28,526 bases of DNA from the IMG/VR virus record IMGVR_UViG_3300027793_000235, positions 1-28,526 of that record; one strand, written 5' to 3'. Below the pieces are notes generated by a model. The model did no database searches and was not told the DNA's origin. It saw nothing but the letters and a program-made list of their open reading frames with translations. Position 1 is the stretch's first letter; every line of letters begins with the position of its first letter. This stretch comes from a virus. Shown here one piece after another: positions 1 through 8,806 of the stretch. The translations under genes were made by a program, and so were the position numbers.

Positions 1-39
1 AATAGCAGCAGGTGACGCTACTTTGGCTACAGGTTTCAC
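1..39 (-). CDS. Start of a gene cut by the window edge, possibly endolysin
   Basis: Thirteen codons are visible, starting with GTG and reading Met-Lys-Pro-Val-Ala-Lys-Val-Ala-Ser-Pro-Ala-Ala-Ile before the window ends. I chose this GTG because a GAGGAG ribosome site lies four bases upstream, inside the end of the holin-like gene. The overlapping ATG at 41-43 directly abuts the ribosome site and gives a less protein-like reading. A gene directly after a holin candidate is often the endolysin, but nothing in these codons proves it. Confidence 0.45.
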   Translation of the reverse strand, partial: MKPVAKVASPAAI

Positions 40-243
40 TCATCTCCTCAATGCTTCTCTTACTAAATCAGTTAATAGTTCTACTTTTTCTTCAAGTGAA
101 TTGACTTTATCCTTAAGGCTTGAGCCACCATTAGGGCGTAGTTCGTATAGATAGTGCTTGACTAACCAGCGCACAGCGCCAGCAAATCCAGTAACTAAAG
201 TTAGTACGGCTACGGCTATTCCAGCCCATTCAGTTGGTGTCAT
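40..243 (-). CDS. Holin-like small membrane protein
   Basis: A 67-residue protein with one hydrophobic membrane segment at about residues 6-28, then a basic turn (Arg-Trp-Leu-Val-Lys-His) and the motif RPNGGSSL, followed by a charged C-terminal helix (residues 43-67) that could form a coiled coil. This layout and the PNGGSSL signature are common in small actinophage membrane proteins annotated as holins, which form the inner-membrane lesion that ends infection. Its ATG overlaps the stop of the upstream tail gene as TAATG, so the two are translationally coupled. With one membrane segment it could instead be an accessory lysis protein. The holin role is inferred from size, topology and place at the end of the late operon. 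Confidence 0.6.
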   Translation of the reverse strand: MTPTEWAGIAVAVLTLVTGFAGAVRWLVKHYLYELRPNGGSSLKDKVNSLEEKVELLTDLVREALRR

Positions 244-2450
244 TACACAGTCCTTACGGTTATAGTCAGCATGCCCCCGTAACCAGTAAATCCTCTATCT
301 GGTGGAGTCATGCGGGTAAATGTGATTTGTTCTATAGCAACCTGACGAGATTCGCCAGTTGTTAAATCTTGCCAAGTAACAATGTCGCCGTCTTCTTCGA
401 TAGCTTCTAGAGCATCGATTCTATCTCGGGCTCTGCCCTCGTATCCTACTAGGACATTATACTTGTCTGTCTCCACGTCAAAGCAATAGACGGGAAATCT
501 AATTACTCGCTGTCTAGGTGTAGCGATAGTAGCCTTAGCCTGATAACCTTTGAAGATAGGTCCCTTGGTATTATCAGTGCCATCTCTATTAAGAATAAAC
601 TTATAGGCTATGTATTCTTGGGCGCCTGCTGGCTGGCTAGTAGTTACTTCTACTGGGTCAACCGATGAGTCATAACTAATTATGTCATACTCTGTGCCTT
701 CGGCATCTACAGTTTCTAAAGTCATAGAGCCTTTACTAAAATCACCGCGTCCTAATAGGCGCTTAAAGTTCTTAGGTTCTAGTGTGTTGTATCTAATGTA
801 ACCTGTCTGTAGATAGCCATCAGGCATCTTAGCCCCAGATGATTCTATGTTGATAGTTCCAGTCTCATTGACTAGCGCTGTGGCTGAAGAGACTGCTGTT
901 GATGCTACGTTTGTGGCTGCTTTTGTATAACTAAATGTTGTAGTTGTTGCTGCAGTAACTGTGTATTGACCATTGAATGTAGCATCTACGCCTTCTACCC
1001 AGATACTATCGCTGACTTCTAGGTTGTGTGCTGCTGATGTAGTAAGTGTGGCTACGTTAGAGGTTAACTCTTTATTAGTAATTGTGCCACGATTAACAGC
1101 AGTAGTGACAAATACGAGTCTATCTGTTTCTCCAGCAAAAGCGCAGGAGGTTGTGACATAGCCAGTGACTCCATTGTCTAGCCATAAATCATTAGCATAA
1201 GCAAAGCGCAGGCCACCCAAGTCATTACCTAAATCAATACGGACAACTCCGCCTTCGCCTTCTACTCCTGTAGTAGCCCAAACAAATCTATCGCGGAATG
1301 CAAAGTCATATACAGGCTGGCTAGTCTCAACCATCAAAGGTCCATAGATAATAGAGCCATCATCGCTTACAGTTGCTACTCGGATACCCTTGCTGGTACC
1401 GATTAACATATAGCCTAAGTAATATTCAATCTTAAATATCTTTTCGCCAGTAGGCATCTGAGCAGCAGTGATAGCACTGGTCAATGAAGGCATAGAACCA
1501 GTGCTTGTGCTCAAGGTAAACTTGTAGATGTATGACTGGATGCCCTCAAAAGCAGATACATATATGGCAGTACCAGAAGCAGTTACGCTAGTAAATACTA
1601 CGCTAGTACTGGTATGGGTATAGACTGCAGTAGGTAGAGCAGATGCATTTGTAGCAAATTCAAAAATCTTATTATTAACCGCCATAACAATACGGTCTTT
1701 TACATACTCCATAGTTGCTTCATTGGCAACAATAGTGCTACTACTAAAGAGCAGAGTATTAGATGTAGAAGCATCGCCAGTTAATGGCTTTTTGTATACA
1801 GCAGTTTTGTCTACACCTGAGTCAAGGATTGCAGTTACCCAGTAAGCATTGACACCATCATCACAGATAGCAAAGACTTGCTTATCTGTGCCAGCAGCAT
1901 AGTCAATAAAGTGGGTATCAGTTCCATCTACTGCAATCTTGTCAACATCATAACCATCTACTAGTAGTACGCCGTTAGTGCCAGCCCATTGGATGCTGCG
2001 TGCAATCTGACTTGGTTTACCATTAGCACGAACAACACCAGTTGTATAGTGAGAGGTAGCAGTATTATTAAGAAGGGTTACTTCGCCTTCTGTCCATACA
2101 TCTACACCTTTGCTATCGGCAAAGCGAGATGTACCTTCCCCTGGAATAAGTCCTGGGTCATAGAAGTTAATGCCAGTCCCCTCGTGAAAGGAAGACTGGC
2201 TACGAAGCCACCAACCAGTGAGGCTCTGCTCACCTGGTTCTGTCTGATTATCAAACTGTTCTTTTCTATATGGAGCAGTCTGACGTATGTAAGGATTAGC
2301 GTCACTGATAGCATAGATAAATGGCATGCCACCAATAGCTACATCATAGGCTACATCGGTGTTCTGCCAGATGGAATCAGTAGCAACTACACCTACATCA
2401 ACAGCAATCGCTCTACTAGAGCGACCTTCTGTAATATCACGACCAGCCAC
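243..2450 (-). CDS. Large tail protein, probable beta-propeller nozzle or tip protein
   Basis: 735 residues, starting with GTG behind an AAGGAGA ribosome site, one base after the stop of the glycosyltransferase gene. The sequence is rich in beta-strand, Thr, Ser, Val and Ala, with repeated blade-like stretches between about residues 130 and 440 that suggest a propeller. Residues about 447-525 hold a separate small domain (motifs TNKELTSNVATLTTSAAHNL and GVDATFNGQYTV) that recurs as a mobile module in many phage structural proteins. The C-terminal part is again beta-rich. Large beta-propeller proteins form the tail nozzle of podoviruses, such as T7 gp12, and the gene sits at the end of the tail module. 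I see no direct match to gp12, so the exact tail position is inference. It could also be a minor tail tip protein. Confidence 0.6.
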   Translation of the reverse strand: MAGRDITEGRSSRAIAVDVGVVATDSIWQNTDVAYDVAIGGMPFIYAISDANPYIRQTAPYRKEQFDNQTEPGEQSLTGWWLRSQSSFHEGTGINFYDPGLIPGEGTSRFADSKGVDVWTEGEVTLLNNTATSHYTTGVVRANGKPSQIARSIQWAGTNGVLLVDGYDVDKIAVDGTDTHFIDYAAGTDKQVFAICDDGVNAYWVTAILDSGVDKTAVYKKPLTGDASTSNTLLFSSSTIVANEATMEYVKDRIVMAVNNKIFEFATNASALPTAVYTHTSTSVVFTSVTASGTAIYVSAFEGIQSYIYKFTLSTSTGSMPSLTSAITAAQMPTGEKIFKIEYYLGYMLIGTSKGIRVATVSDDGSIIYGPLMVETSQPVYDFAFRDRFVWATTGVEGEGGVVRIDLGNDLGGLRFAYANDLWLDNGVTGYVTTSCAFAGETDRLVFVTTAVNRGTITNKELTSNVATLTTSAAHNLEVSDSIWVEGVDATFNGQYTVTAATTTTFSYTKAATNVASTAVSSATALVNETGTINIESSGAKMPDGYLQTGYIRYNTLEPKNFKRLLGRGDFSKGSMTLETVDAEGTEYDIISYDSSVDPVEVTTSQPAGAQEYIAYKFILNRDGTDNTKGPIFKGYQAKATIATPRQRVIRFPVYCFDVETDKYNVLVGYEGRARDRIDALEAIEEDGDIVTWQDLTTGESRQVAIEQITFTRMTPPDRGFTGYGGMLTITVRTV

Positions 2451-3176
2451 TTATTCTCCTTGTTGCTCTTTAAGTTTAGTCTTTAAATGTTCATTAGACC
2501 AATACAATGCATAGTAGTCATAGTCAACGCTAAAGCGTTTCATATGCTTTACTAGCGCCCCAGTATGGGCGTGTAGTGGTATACCTGCCTTCTTCATACG
2601 GCGGAAGAAGATAATATCTTCGCCGACAAATTTACTATCATCAGCATCACCGCGTTCCATAAACATAGACTGTCCTGGGAATACTTCTCGCATCTTAGGA
2701 ACAATAGACTTATGCATTAGGACAAAACCAAAGCCTGCTGAGTCACACTTGATGACTTGGTTATCAGGTAATGGGTGGTGATAGCGCACTTGGAATTCAT
2801 CTACATCATCAAACAAGACAGGAAACGGGCGCATTAGACTGCCCTCATTCTCCTTAGATATGAAGTAAACACCACTAACTACAGGGCGGTTAATCTTATC
2901 TGCTGTCTGCCAGAGTTTCTGCATAGCCTCTAGGTTTAATACTATGTCTGAATCTACCCATAGTATCCAGTCTGTCTTTAGTTTATCTGCCCAGTAGTCA
3001 AAGAGTATCTGGCGTTGTCTGCCTATCTGATTACCCTGAACACGGATAGAAGTAGTAAAGCGCATACCATTGTTAGGACCAGCAATGACTGCTGTCATTA
3101 GTCCTTCGGTAAACTTACCATCGGTGTTGCCGTTATCGCACCAGCCGATGGCTACTGTCTCTTGTTTTTGTATCAT
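2451..3176 (-). CDS. Glycosyltransferase, GT-A fold, GT2-like
   Basis: 241 residues. Residues 73-79 read WVDSDIV, a classic Asp-X-Asp metal and nucleotide-sugar site after a hydrophobic strand. Upstream, the GRQRQILFDYWADKL segment (about 52-66) resembles the helix before DXD in GT2-like enzymes. Later GEDIIFFRRMKKAGI (about 195-209) fits the catalytic-base and acceptor region, where ED is often conserved. No membrane segment is visible, so it should be cytoplasmic. Its ATG overlaps the stop of the sulfotransferase gene (ATGA), so the two are almost certainly translated together. The likely role is adding a sugar to a virion protein or a host surface glycan. Donor and acceptor cannot be read from the sequence. 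Confidence 0.8.
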   Translation of the reverse strand: MIQKQETVAIGWCDNGNTDGKFTEGLMTAVIAGPNNGMRFTTSIRVQGNQIGRQRQILFDYWADKLKTDWILWVDSDIVLNLEAMQKLWQTADKINRPVVSGVYFISKENEGSLMRPFPVLFDDVDEFQVRYHHPLPDNQVIKCDSAGFGFVLMHKSIVPKMREVFPGQSMFMERGDADDSKFVGEDIIFFRRMKKAGIPLHAHTGALVKHMKRFSVDYDYYALYWSNEHLKTKLKEQQGE

Positions 3177-3916
3177 TGTGTCCCCATCTCTTTATCTAGT
3201 TGTATTGCTTTTTCATACAATTCATCTGATAGTTTTACTTTAACTTCTCTGCGTTTTAACTCTGGTCTAATATCGTGTAGACCTAACAGCCCAAGCAAGT
3301 CATCACGCTCTGGAGTTAGATTCTTTATGTTATCAAACTGATGGTTAAACTTTTCCCAACCGCAGAAATCATAAACTTTATTTATAGTCTGCTCTGGATT
3401 GGTCACTAAATCGTCATACCAAAGGTATAAAAACTGTCCTGAGTCAATAGACTTAGCGTGTTTAATACCATCAAGAGAACGCATAATAGGCTCTGAGCCA
3501 TTATCTAATAGTCCTGCTTCTGGATTGTTCCATCCATTCATATCCCTAATAAGAACAAAACTTTTAACTATATCAACAATAGGTCGTAGCATTACGATTA
3601 TCTTTGGTGACTTAGTTATGTATTTGTCTATTAGTTCTAGGTTGGCTGGTAGTGTCCAAGAGCGACACTTATCAATAATGTTACCCTCTACCCCTTGGTA
3701 AAAAACTTCAGGGATAGAGGTCAGTAACTTATCTTGCATATCGGGTTTATTCTGCAACTGCTCAGTATTCCAACAGGATACTTGCATATCCCACATCAAC
3801 TGACAAAGGGCTGAGTTGCCTTCTGTATGCAGTGCAGAGTTCTGACTTAAAATAGAAGTCAGCAGTGTTGAGCCAGTTCTAGGTAATCCGCTTAAGAAAG
3901 TTATGTTTGTCCCCAT
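3173..3916 (-). CDS. PAPS-dependent sulfotransferase
   Basis: 247 residues. Residues 10-20 read GLPRTGSTLLT, the 5'-phosphosulfate binding loop of P-loop sulfotransferases. Residues about 104-120 hold the 3'-phosphate binding pattern, a strand-Arg-Pro-...-Ser arrangement with Arg111 and Ser119. DKCRSW at about 82-87 and the C-terminal LTPERD region also fit family members that transfer sulfate from PAPS to a hydroxyl of a glycan or peptide. No signal peptide or membrane segment is seen. The gene lies inside the tail module just before the glycosyltransferase and overlaps it. Sulfation of a sugar added by that enzyme is an attractive but unproven idea. Similar genes occur in some environmental phages. 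Substrate unknown. Confidence 0.85.
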   Translation of the reverse strand: MGTNITFLSGLPRTGSTLLTSILSQNSALHTEGNSALCQLMWDMQVSCWNTEQLQNKPDMQDKLLTSIPEVFYQGVEGNIIDKCRSWTLPANLELIDKYITKSPKIIVMLRPIVDIVKSFVLIRDMNGWNNPEAGLLDNGSEPIMRSLDGIKHAKSIDSGQFLYLWYDDLVTNPEQTINKVYDFCGWEKFNHQFDNIKNLTPERDDLLGLLGLHDIRPELKRREVKVKLSDELYEKAIQLDKEMGTQ

Positions 3917-3924
3917 TTACTTTC

Positions 3925-4293
3925 CTAACTAACCCAATTTGGTAACTTTAGTTTAATCCACTCTTTATTTATTTCAGACCACCTAAAGATAAAACCTTCT
4001 TCTCTTTGTGGCATTGGAATAGGAGAAACCCAATTAAAAGTTTCATAATTTAATTTCCAAGAATCATATGGTTTTGGTGGAATAAAAGCATCAAACTCTG
4101 TGTCATAGGTATATCCTATACCAGCATAGTTATATCTAATATTTCCATTGTAAGATGTACGAACACATTTCATATTGTGAAACTCGCCATACCATTGTTC
4201 AGGAGTTTTACCCTCAATAGATTCTGTTTCATCAATACCCGTAATTACTTTAACTACTGTATTGTTTTCATCTAATAGTGCATAGTGTGCCAT
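3925..4293 (-). CDS. Small tail-fibre-associated protein of a widespread phage family
   Basis: 122 residues from the ATG at 4293, which overlaps the stop of the upstream fibre gene as TAATG. A longer reading from TTG at 4302 is possible but less likely. The protein begins MAHYALLDENNTVVKVI, and later has NYAGIGYTYD and FIPPKPYDSW. I recognise this arrangement (a short N-terminal beta repeat about the value of the variable, then an AGIGYTYD-DAFIPPKPYPSW core) from small proteins found next to fibre genes in many cyanophages and other environmental phages. Its function is not established there; a fibre-associated or virion surface role is likely. The N-terminal MAHYALLDENN resembles the start of many fibre-tip domains. 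Confidence 0.65.
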   Translation of the reverse strand: MAHYALLDENNTVVKVITGIDETESIEGKTPEQWYGEFHNMKCVRTSYNGNIRYNYAGIGYTYDTEFDAFIPPKPYDSWKLNYETFNWVSPIPMPQREEGFIFRWSEINKEWIKLKLPNWVS

Positions 4294-5894
4294 TATGACC
4301 AACTCACATTTCCGCTACCAGCAGTAATGGTAGCCCTCTTAAATCCTCCGCTTGCAGAACTTTCAGTTCCTGTTAAGCCTGCGCCAATAGTAATAGTTTT
4401 AGTATCAGGATAACGAAGAATAACTACACCGCTTCCACCAGCACCGCCTGCCCTTACATAACCTTCACTGCCAGATGAGGCTCCACCTCCGCCACCACCA
4501 GTGTTGGCTGAACCAGCAGAGCCAACATTTCCAGCAGTGCCAGTGGTTGCTGCGCCAGCAGCACCTCCGCCGCCTGAACCGCCATTTCCAGCAGTACCGC
4601 CTCGGTAGGTTCCTCCACCGCCACCGCCACCACGAGTTACAGATGAGCCAGTAATATCAGATGAAATTCCATTTCCGCCATTACCACCACTTGTGGTAGT
4701 TCCATTTGCACCAACTGCCCCAGCACCTCCGCCGCCGCCACAGCCGTAATTAGGGTCACCACTACCATTGCCACCTGCAGAACCCTGATTAGCAGTTCCA
4801 GCCTTACCAGCGTTAGGTATCGCTTGGCCACCGCCACCAGAACCACCAGTACTACTATTATTGCTATTACCAACTGATGAGCCGCGCCCACCACCAGTTG
4901 AAGTTATTGTACTAAAAACTGTATCAACACCAATCCCTGCCGTAGTACCTGAACTGCCAGGACCACCAGCGCCACCTGCACCAATAGTAACTGTGTAATT
5001 GCTTCCAGTGTTTAATGTTAATGATGACTCAGCCGCTGACCCAGCGCCAGAAGTTCCTGCAGAAGTTCTGTAACCACCAGCACCCCCGCCTGCGCCGTAT
5101 CCACCGCCGCCTCCACCGCCTCCTGCAATTACAAGATAATCAACTGTAAAAGCAACAGGAATGGTTACAGAGTTTGTAGCAGTAGAGTCTGCAGAAGTTC
5201 CATTAGCATTAGTTGCTTTTACCTTAAAGGTATAACTAGAACCTCCAGTTAAACCTACAATTGTTGCTGATGTTGATGAAGTTGTAGCAGCAGTTGTTGC
5301 TGTCTGTGCAGTTGTTCCATTAAGAAATGGAGTAATAGTAATAGATGTAAGATTTTTACCACCATTGTTGCCGTTTGTCCAAGTAACTGTTACATCTGAA
5401 GTTGCTCCTGAAGTAGTAGCAGTACCGATAGTTCTTACTTCAGGTAATGTTGTCGGAGTTACTGCTGTTGCATTTGCGGTATTAGTAGAAACACCATAAC
5501 CATTTTGAGCAGTGCCATAAACTGTATATGAAGTACCTGGAGTTAAACCAGTAATTGTTACAGTAGTATCAGATGATGAAGCAGTGTGTCCTCCAGTAGT
5601 AGTGTAAGCATTGTATTGAGTTTCTGATGCGGGTCCGATGCCTGGAGTAAATACAACAGATAATTTTCCAGCAGTAGATGTATAAGCATCGCCAGTAGAA
5701 GCATCGGTTGGGGTTGCAATACTTGGAGTTGGTGGTGGAGCAGAACAAGGAACCCAATTATTGCCATCATAAATTTCAAGAATAATTAATTCACCATTGT
5801 AATAAACATCACCGATTACAGGGTTGGCTGGTCTGCCTGCCGTATTACCTGTAGGAATACCACCTTCTGGTAAAGGAAATTGTGAAATTGTCAT
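4293..5894 (-). CDS. Receptor-binding or fibre protein: two FN3-like domains plus glycine-rich domain
   Basis: 533 residues. An N-terminal segment (about 20-50, GRPANPVIGDVYYNGEL then YDGNNWVPC) resembles the attachment region of fibre proteins. Two fibronectin type III-like domains follow at about 55-148 and 150-247, each ending in a GLTPGTSYTV or GLTGGSSYTF motif typical of the F-G strands. Residues about 251-500 form a glycine-rich domain bounded by DYLVIAGGGGGGGG and GGSGVVILRYP, a widespread phage and bacterial surface module. In T4-like adhesins such as S16 gp38, related glycine-rich sequences form polyglycine helices that hold receptor-contacting loops. The probable role is host surface recognition outside the virion. 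The gene overlaps both neighbours by TAATG junctions. The FN3 domains may bind carbohydrate weakly, which would fit the adjacent sugar-modifying enzymes. Confidence 0.75.
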   Translation of the reverse strand: MTISQFPLPEGGIPTGNTAGRPANPVIGDVYYNGELIILEIYDGNNWVPCSAPPPTPSIATPTDASTGDAYTSTAGKLSVVFTPGIGPASETQYNAYTTTGGHTASSSDTTVTITGLTPGTSYTVYGTAQNGYGVSTNTANATAVTPTTLPEVRTIGTATTSGATSDVTVTWTNGNNGGKNLTSITITPFLNGTTAQTATTAATTSSTSATIVGLTGGSSYTFKVKATNANGTSADSTATNSVTIPVAFTVDYLVIAGGGGGGGGYGAGGGAGGYRTSAGTSGAGSAAESSLTLNTGSNYTVTIGAGGAGGPGSSGTTAGIGVDTVFSTITSTGGGRGSSVGNSNNSSTGGSGGGGQAIPNAGKAGTANQGSAGGNGSGDPNYGCGGGGGAGAVGANGTTTSGGNGGNGISSDITGSSVTRGGGGGGGTYRGGTAGNGGSGGGGAAGAATTGTAGNVGSAGSANTGGGGGGASSGSEGYVRAGGAGGSGVVILRYPDTKTITIGAGLTGTESSASGGFKRATITAGSGNVSWS

Positions 5895-6196
5895 TAGATA
5901 ATCTCCACTCCGCTAATATGAAAGTTAACAGCAGTAGTTGAAGCAGAGCCTTTGATGGTATCGCTGGCATCTACTACCTGCTTCAGGTCTATAAAGATAG
6001 ACGTCTTAGCATCTACTGATACATCTGAGAGTATAGCAACATCGTCAAGTAATATAGATGCAGTCACTGCGCTAGTCGTAGTATTGGTTACTCCGATGTT
6101 AGTTACTACCGCAGTAGCAGTAGCAGGAGTTGTATAGAGTGTTGTGCTTGTTGTTGTAGCAGCCCCCCTAAAGAGGACTTTAGATGTTACAGCCAT
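5894..6196 (-). CDS. Small beta-rich tail or fibre-associated protein
   Basis: 100 residues, almost wholly Thr, Ser, Ala and Val in alternating patterns, ending in FHISGVEII. The reading KVLFRGAATTTSTTLYTTPA-then-AVVTNIGVTNTTTSAVTASI looks like a single beta-sandwich domain. Proteins with this layout are common as small structural genes next to fibre genes in environmental phages, but I know no tested function. It lies between the Ala/Ser-rich fibre gene and the glycine-rich adhesin, and its stop overlaps the start of the latter. It may cap or decorate the fibre. Confidence 0.6.
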   Translation of the reverse strand: MAVTSKVLFRGAATTTSTTLYTTPATATAVVTNIGVTNTTTSAVTASILLDDVAILSDVSVDAKTSIFIDLKQVVDASDTIKGSASTTAVNFHISGVEII

Positions 6197-6215
6197 TAGT
6201 TACTGTATTCCTTTC

Positions 6216-7865
6216 CTAGAGTAAAACGCCCATAAGGGTTTTAACTTCAATTGATTGTGTATCTACTTCAGCCCAAGCCAGACCAGTAGTTGTTGCAGAT
6301 GAAATTGTTAATACATAGCCATTGGTAGAAGCAGCAGCAAGAGCCACAGGGGTTGAGGCTCCGCTTGCCGAGATAAGACTGCCTTTGGCTGTAAGAATTG
6401 CCTTGTCAATAAAGTTAGATGTATCAGGGGCTACTAAATCCCATTGTGCTCCGTCATATACTTTCATTGCTCCAAGCACAGAGTTAAAGTAAAGCGCACC
6501 AGTTATCAGTGCACCGCCATCATTATCTAAAGTTGGGTCAGAAGTTTTGCTACCTAGATATCTATCATCAAACTGGTCATAACTAGCAGCAGCAGAAGTT
6601 GCTGATGTGGCTGCTGCGGTAGCAGATGCCGCTGCAGATGTAGCGCTAGTTGCTGCAGCCGTTGCTGAGGCTGCTGCCGAAGTTGCCGACGTAGCAGCAG
6701 CACTGGCTGATGTAGCAGATGCAGTTGCTGAATTAGAAGCAGATGTAGCAGAAGTAGCAGCGGCAGTAGCCGATGCTGCAGCGCTAGTAGCAGAAGTAGC
6801 CGCTGCCGTAGCAGAAGCGGCTGCAGATGTGGCTGATGTAGCGGCTGCAGTGGCTGAAGCAGCAGCGCTTGTGGCGCTGGTTGCAGCAGCAGTCTCTGAA
6901 GCCTGAGCAGCAGCAACGCTGGCTGCCATAGTAGAAGCAGAAGTTGCAGCGCTATTAGCCGAAGTTAAAGCCGATGAGGCAGAAGTAGATGCGCTGGCTG
7001 CAGAGGTAGCAGCAGCAGAGGCTGAGGAAGATGCACTGTTGGCGCTAGTAAGGGCGCTAGAGGCGCTTGTAGCCGCGCTAGAGGCACTTGTAGCGGCACT
7101 GGCAGCCGATGTGGCTGCAGCAGCAACTTGAGCATCAGCAAAGGTTTTATTGACAGCATCATTGGCATCTACTGGTGTAGCAATATTTGTAATCCTAAAG
7201 CCACCAGCGTTAAGAGCATCGCCCATAGTCTTGTTGGTTAGGGTCTGGACTGCGTTAGCAATGACTACAGTACCTGTCGTATTAGGCAGGGTGATTGTAT
7301 TGTCCTGAGTAGGGTCAACTACAGTCAGGGTAGTTTCAAAGTCATCTGACGTAGTGCCCTCAAATACAACGCTAGCAGCAACAGAGGTTGTGCCAGTAAA
7401 GGTAGGGTTAGAAATTGTAGGGCTGGTAAGAGTCTTGTTGGTAAGAGTTTGGGTCTTAAGAGTTCCTACTACTACACCTTCGCCAGATGCAATGCCGTGC
7501 ATTGTATGGGCGCTACCTGCTCCATCATTATAGGAAGCATCAGCCTCTGCGTGTAGGTTGGCATCGCGGTAATCTCTACCGATAGCCATATGTCTTACTA
7601 CTGCACCTGCTGAGTGTGCTTGTGCAGATGAGCCGTCAATGGCTCTGGTTATTGTAAAGGTATTAGTAGATACCGCCGTAGCATCTACGATTTCTTCAAG
7701 AGCAGTATCTACATCTATAACCAATGTAAATGTTCTGCCTGCAGGGATAGTGACACCACCTAGCAGACCAGTGCCTGATACTACAGTCATAGTATTAGCA
7801 CCTGCGGTAATAGCGCTAGTCAGTGTTGACTGCTGGCTACGGGACGAGTATTGGCGTGTTGTCAT
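6216..7865 (-). CDS. Tail fibre with long Ala/Ser/Thr heptad repeat shaft
   Basis: 549 residues. The N-terminal 115 residues are a beta-rich domain (TLTSAITAGANTMTVVSGTG, then FTITRAIDGSSAQAHSAGA) that is widespread at the start of phage fibres and probably joins the tail. A stretch at about 130-230 carries repeated TLTNKT segments (LKTQTLTNKTLTSPTI, VQTLTNKTMGDAL), typical of fibre beta-shafts. Residues about 240-430 are nearly all Ala, Ser and Thr with a 14-residue unit, two heptads long. The C-terminal 110 residues (YDQFDDRYLGSKTSDPTLDN, then GALYFNSVLGAMKVYDGAQW) form a head domain of a kind seen in many fibres. The protein is likely a trimeric fibre or the adaptor that carries the glycine-rich adhesin encoded downstream. 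Confidence 0.75.
   Translation of the reverse strand: MTTRQYSSRSQQSTLTSAITAGANTMTVVSGTGLLGGVTIPAGRTFTLVIDVDTALEEIVDATAVSTNTFTITRAIDGSSAQAHSAGAVVRHMAIGRDYRDANLHAEADASYNDGAGSAHTMHGIASGEGVVVGTLKTQTLTNKTLTSPTISNPTFTGTTSVAASVVFEGTTSDDFETTLTVVDPTQDNTITLPNTTGTVVIANAVQTLTNKTMGDALNAGGFRITNIATPVDANDAVNKTFADAQVAAAATSAASAATSASSAATSASSALTSANSASSSASAAATSAASASTSASSALTSANSAATSASTMAASVAAAQASETAAATSATSAAASATAAATSATSAAASATAAATSATSAAASATAAATSATSASNSATASATSASAAATSATSAAASATAAATSATSAAASATAAATSATSAAASYDQFDDRYLGSKTSDPTLDNDGGALITGALYFNSVLGAMKVYDGAQWDLVAPDTSNFIDKAILTAKGSLISASGASTPVALAAASTNGYVLTISSATTTGLAWAEVDTQSIEVKTLMGVLL
6590..7140 (-). repeat. Coding repeat: 42-bp units encoding Ala/Ser/Thr double heptads
   Basis: Within the fibre gene, about 185 codons encode near-identical 14-residue units such as SATSAAASATAAAT. 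The units nearest 6590-6900 are the most alike in amino acids, while their codons differ at third positions. This suggests older expansion with synonymous drift. Such tracts form trimeric coiled-coil shafts whose length can change by recombination. Antisense reading gives an Ala/Val-rich open frame that is a by-product of the repeat. Confidence 0.8.
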
Positions 7866-7873
7866 TTATGTTC

Positions 7874-8806
7874 CTATCGGCTGTAGTGAACTCGGGTTGG
7901 GTACTGACCCTGGAAGGCTTGTATCTCTTCTCTAAGTCTTTGTTGATAAAGTGAAAATATTTGTCGCACTGCTGTGTTGGCTGAGCCGAACGGACGCTTA
8001 GCATCAATCTCATCAGCCTGTGGGCTAATCTGAGAAGCACGTGCTGGGTCAAGGTAGGTTAGAAGTCTGTATGCTGTACCAAGGATTACCACATCTCTTG
8101 CTGTTTCAGGGTATCCTGTCTGAGTAGTAAAGACTTGGTTAGAAGCTGTGAAGGCTGATGGCTGTTTGACATAGTTAACCTTGACTGTACGTCCTGAGGT
8201 AATGTAATCTCCGATGGTAACTGTCTGTGCGTTTGCACCCCAAGTTCCAGATTCAGCCTTTGGGTCAAAGGTATAACGACGAACATTTATCCACTCTTTG
8301 CTTGGGCCAATATCCTGCCAAGACATAGTTAGGATGTTCTCAATATTAAGTGGGTTACCACTACCATCACTTAGCTCATAGGTTGTAATAGCTGAGTTGT
8401 ATGTAAAGGTAGTCTGGTCTACAATAAGAAGCTGTGTGCCCATGGCACGGATTGTATCATTGATAGCACGCTTGATTACATAGCGTGGGAAGATTGGGGA
8501 GATAGTAACCTTAGTATCTACAGCAGCAGTTGAGGCAGTAGTGCCTAGGTAGCCACGACCATATGGCGCAATGGTTGCTGTGTTAGCAACGCGGTCAAAG
8601 GAATCAACCCACATTAACTCTTCGCCTACTTCAATGATACCCTTGCCTACTGAGTCAGTAGAGCCTAGGCTTAGCACGGTAGGAGATGAGCTAGGGGAAG
8701 TAAGAGTAGTTACTGCTGAGGTTAGGTAGGTACTTCTATCTTGCAGATAGGTATAACCTGATAGATTGATTAAAGTCTCATCAATCATTTCGCTAAGTGT
8801 TGTCAC
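7874..8806 (-). CDS. Head-tail connector or tail tubular protein A-like
   Basis: 310 residues with Met-Thr-Thr-Leu-Ser-Glu-Met-Ile-Asp-Glu-Thr at the start, a helix typical of tail adaptor proteins. The centre holds a beta domain (residues about 55-105, EVGEELMWVDSFD, then APYGRGYLGTTAS) and the C-terminal third is helical (LGTAYRLLTYLDPARASQI, then AVRQIFSLYQQRLREEIQAF). A helical bundle with an inserted beta domain is the layout of tail tubular and adaptor proteins that bind beneath the portal in podoviruses. The gene follows the capsid module and precedes the fibres, as expected for such a protein. No sequence signature fixes the family. Confidence 0.6.
   Translation of the reverse strand: MTTLSEMIDETLINLSGYTYLQDRSTYLTSAVTTLTSPSSSPTVLSLGSTDSVGKGIIEVGEELMWVDSFDRVANTATIAPYGRGYLGTTASTAAVDTKVTISPIFPRYVIKRAINDTIRAMGTQLLIVDQTTFTYNSAITTYELSDGSGNPLNIENILTMSWQDIGPSKEWINVRRYTFDPKAESGTWGANAQTVTIGDYITSGRTVKVNYVKQPSAFTASNQVFTTQTGYPETARDVVILGTAYRLLTYLDPARASQISPQADEIDAKRPFGSANTAVRQIFSLYQQRLREEIQAFQGQYPTRVHYSR

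Noticed and set aside
1989-2486. Rightward frame of 165 codons
   Set aside because: Antisense to the tail protein gene and the end of the glycosyltransferase gene; both are better supported by overlaps and motifs.
6607-6906. Ala/Val-rich open frame on the plus strand
   Set aside because: It is the antisense of the fibre repeat and arises from the repeating codons; no ribosome site or neighbour supports it.
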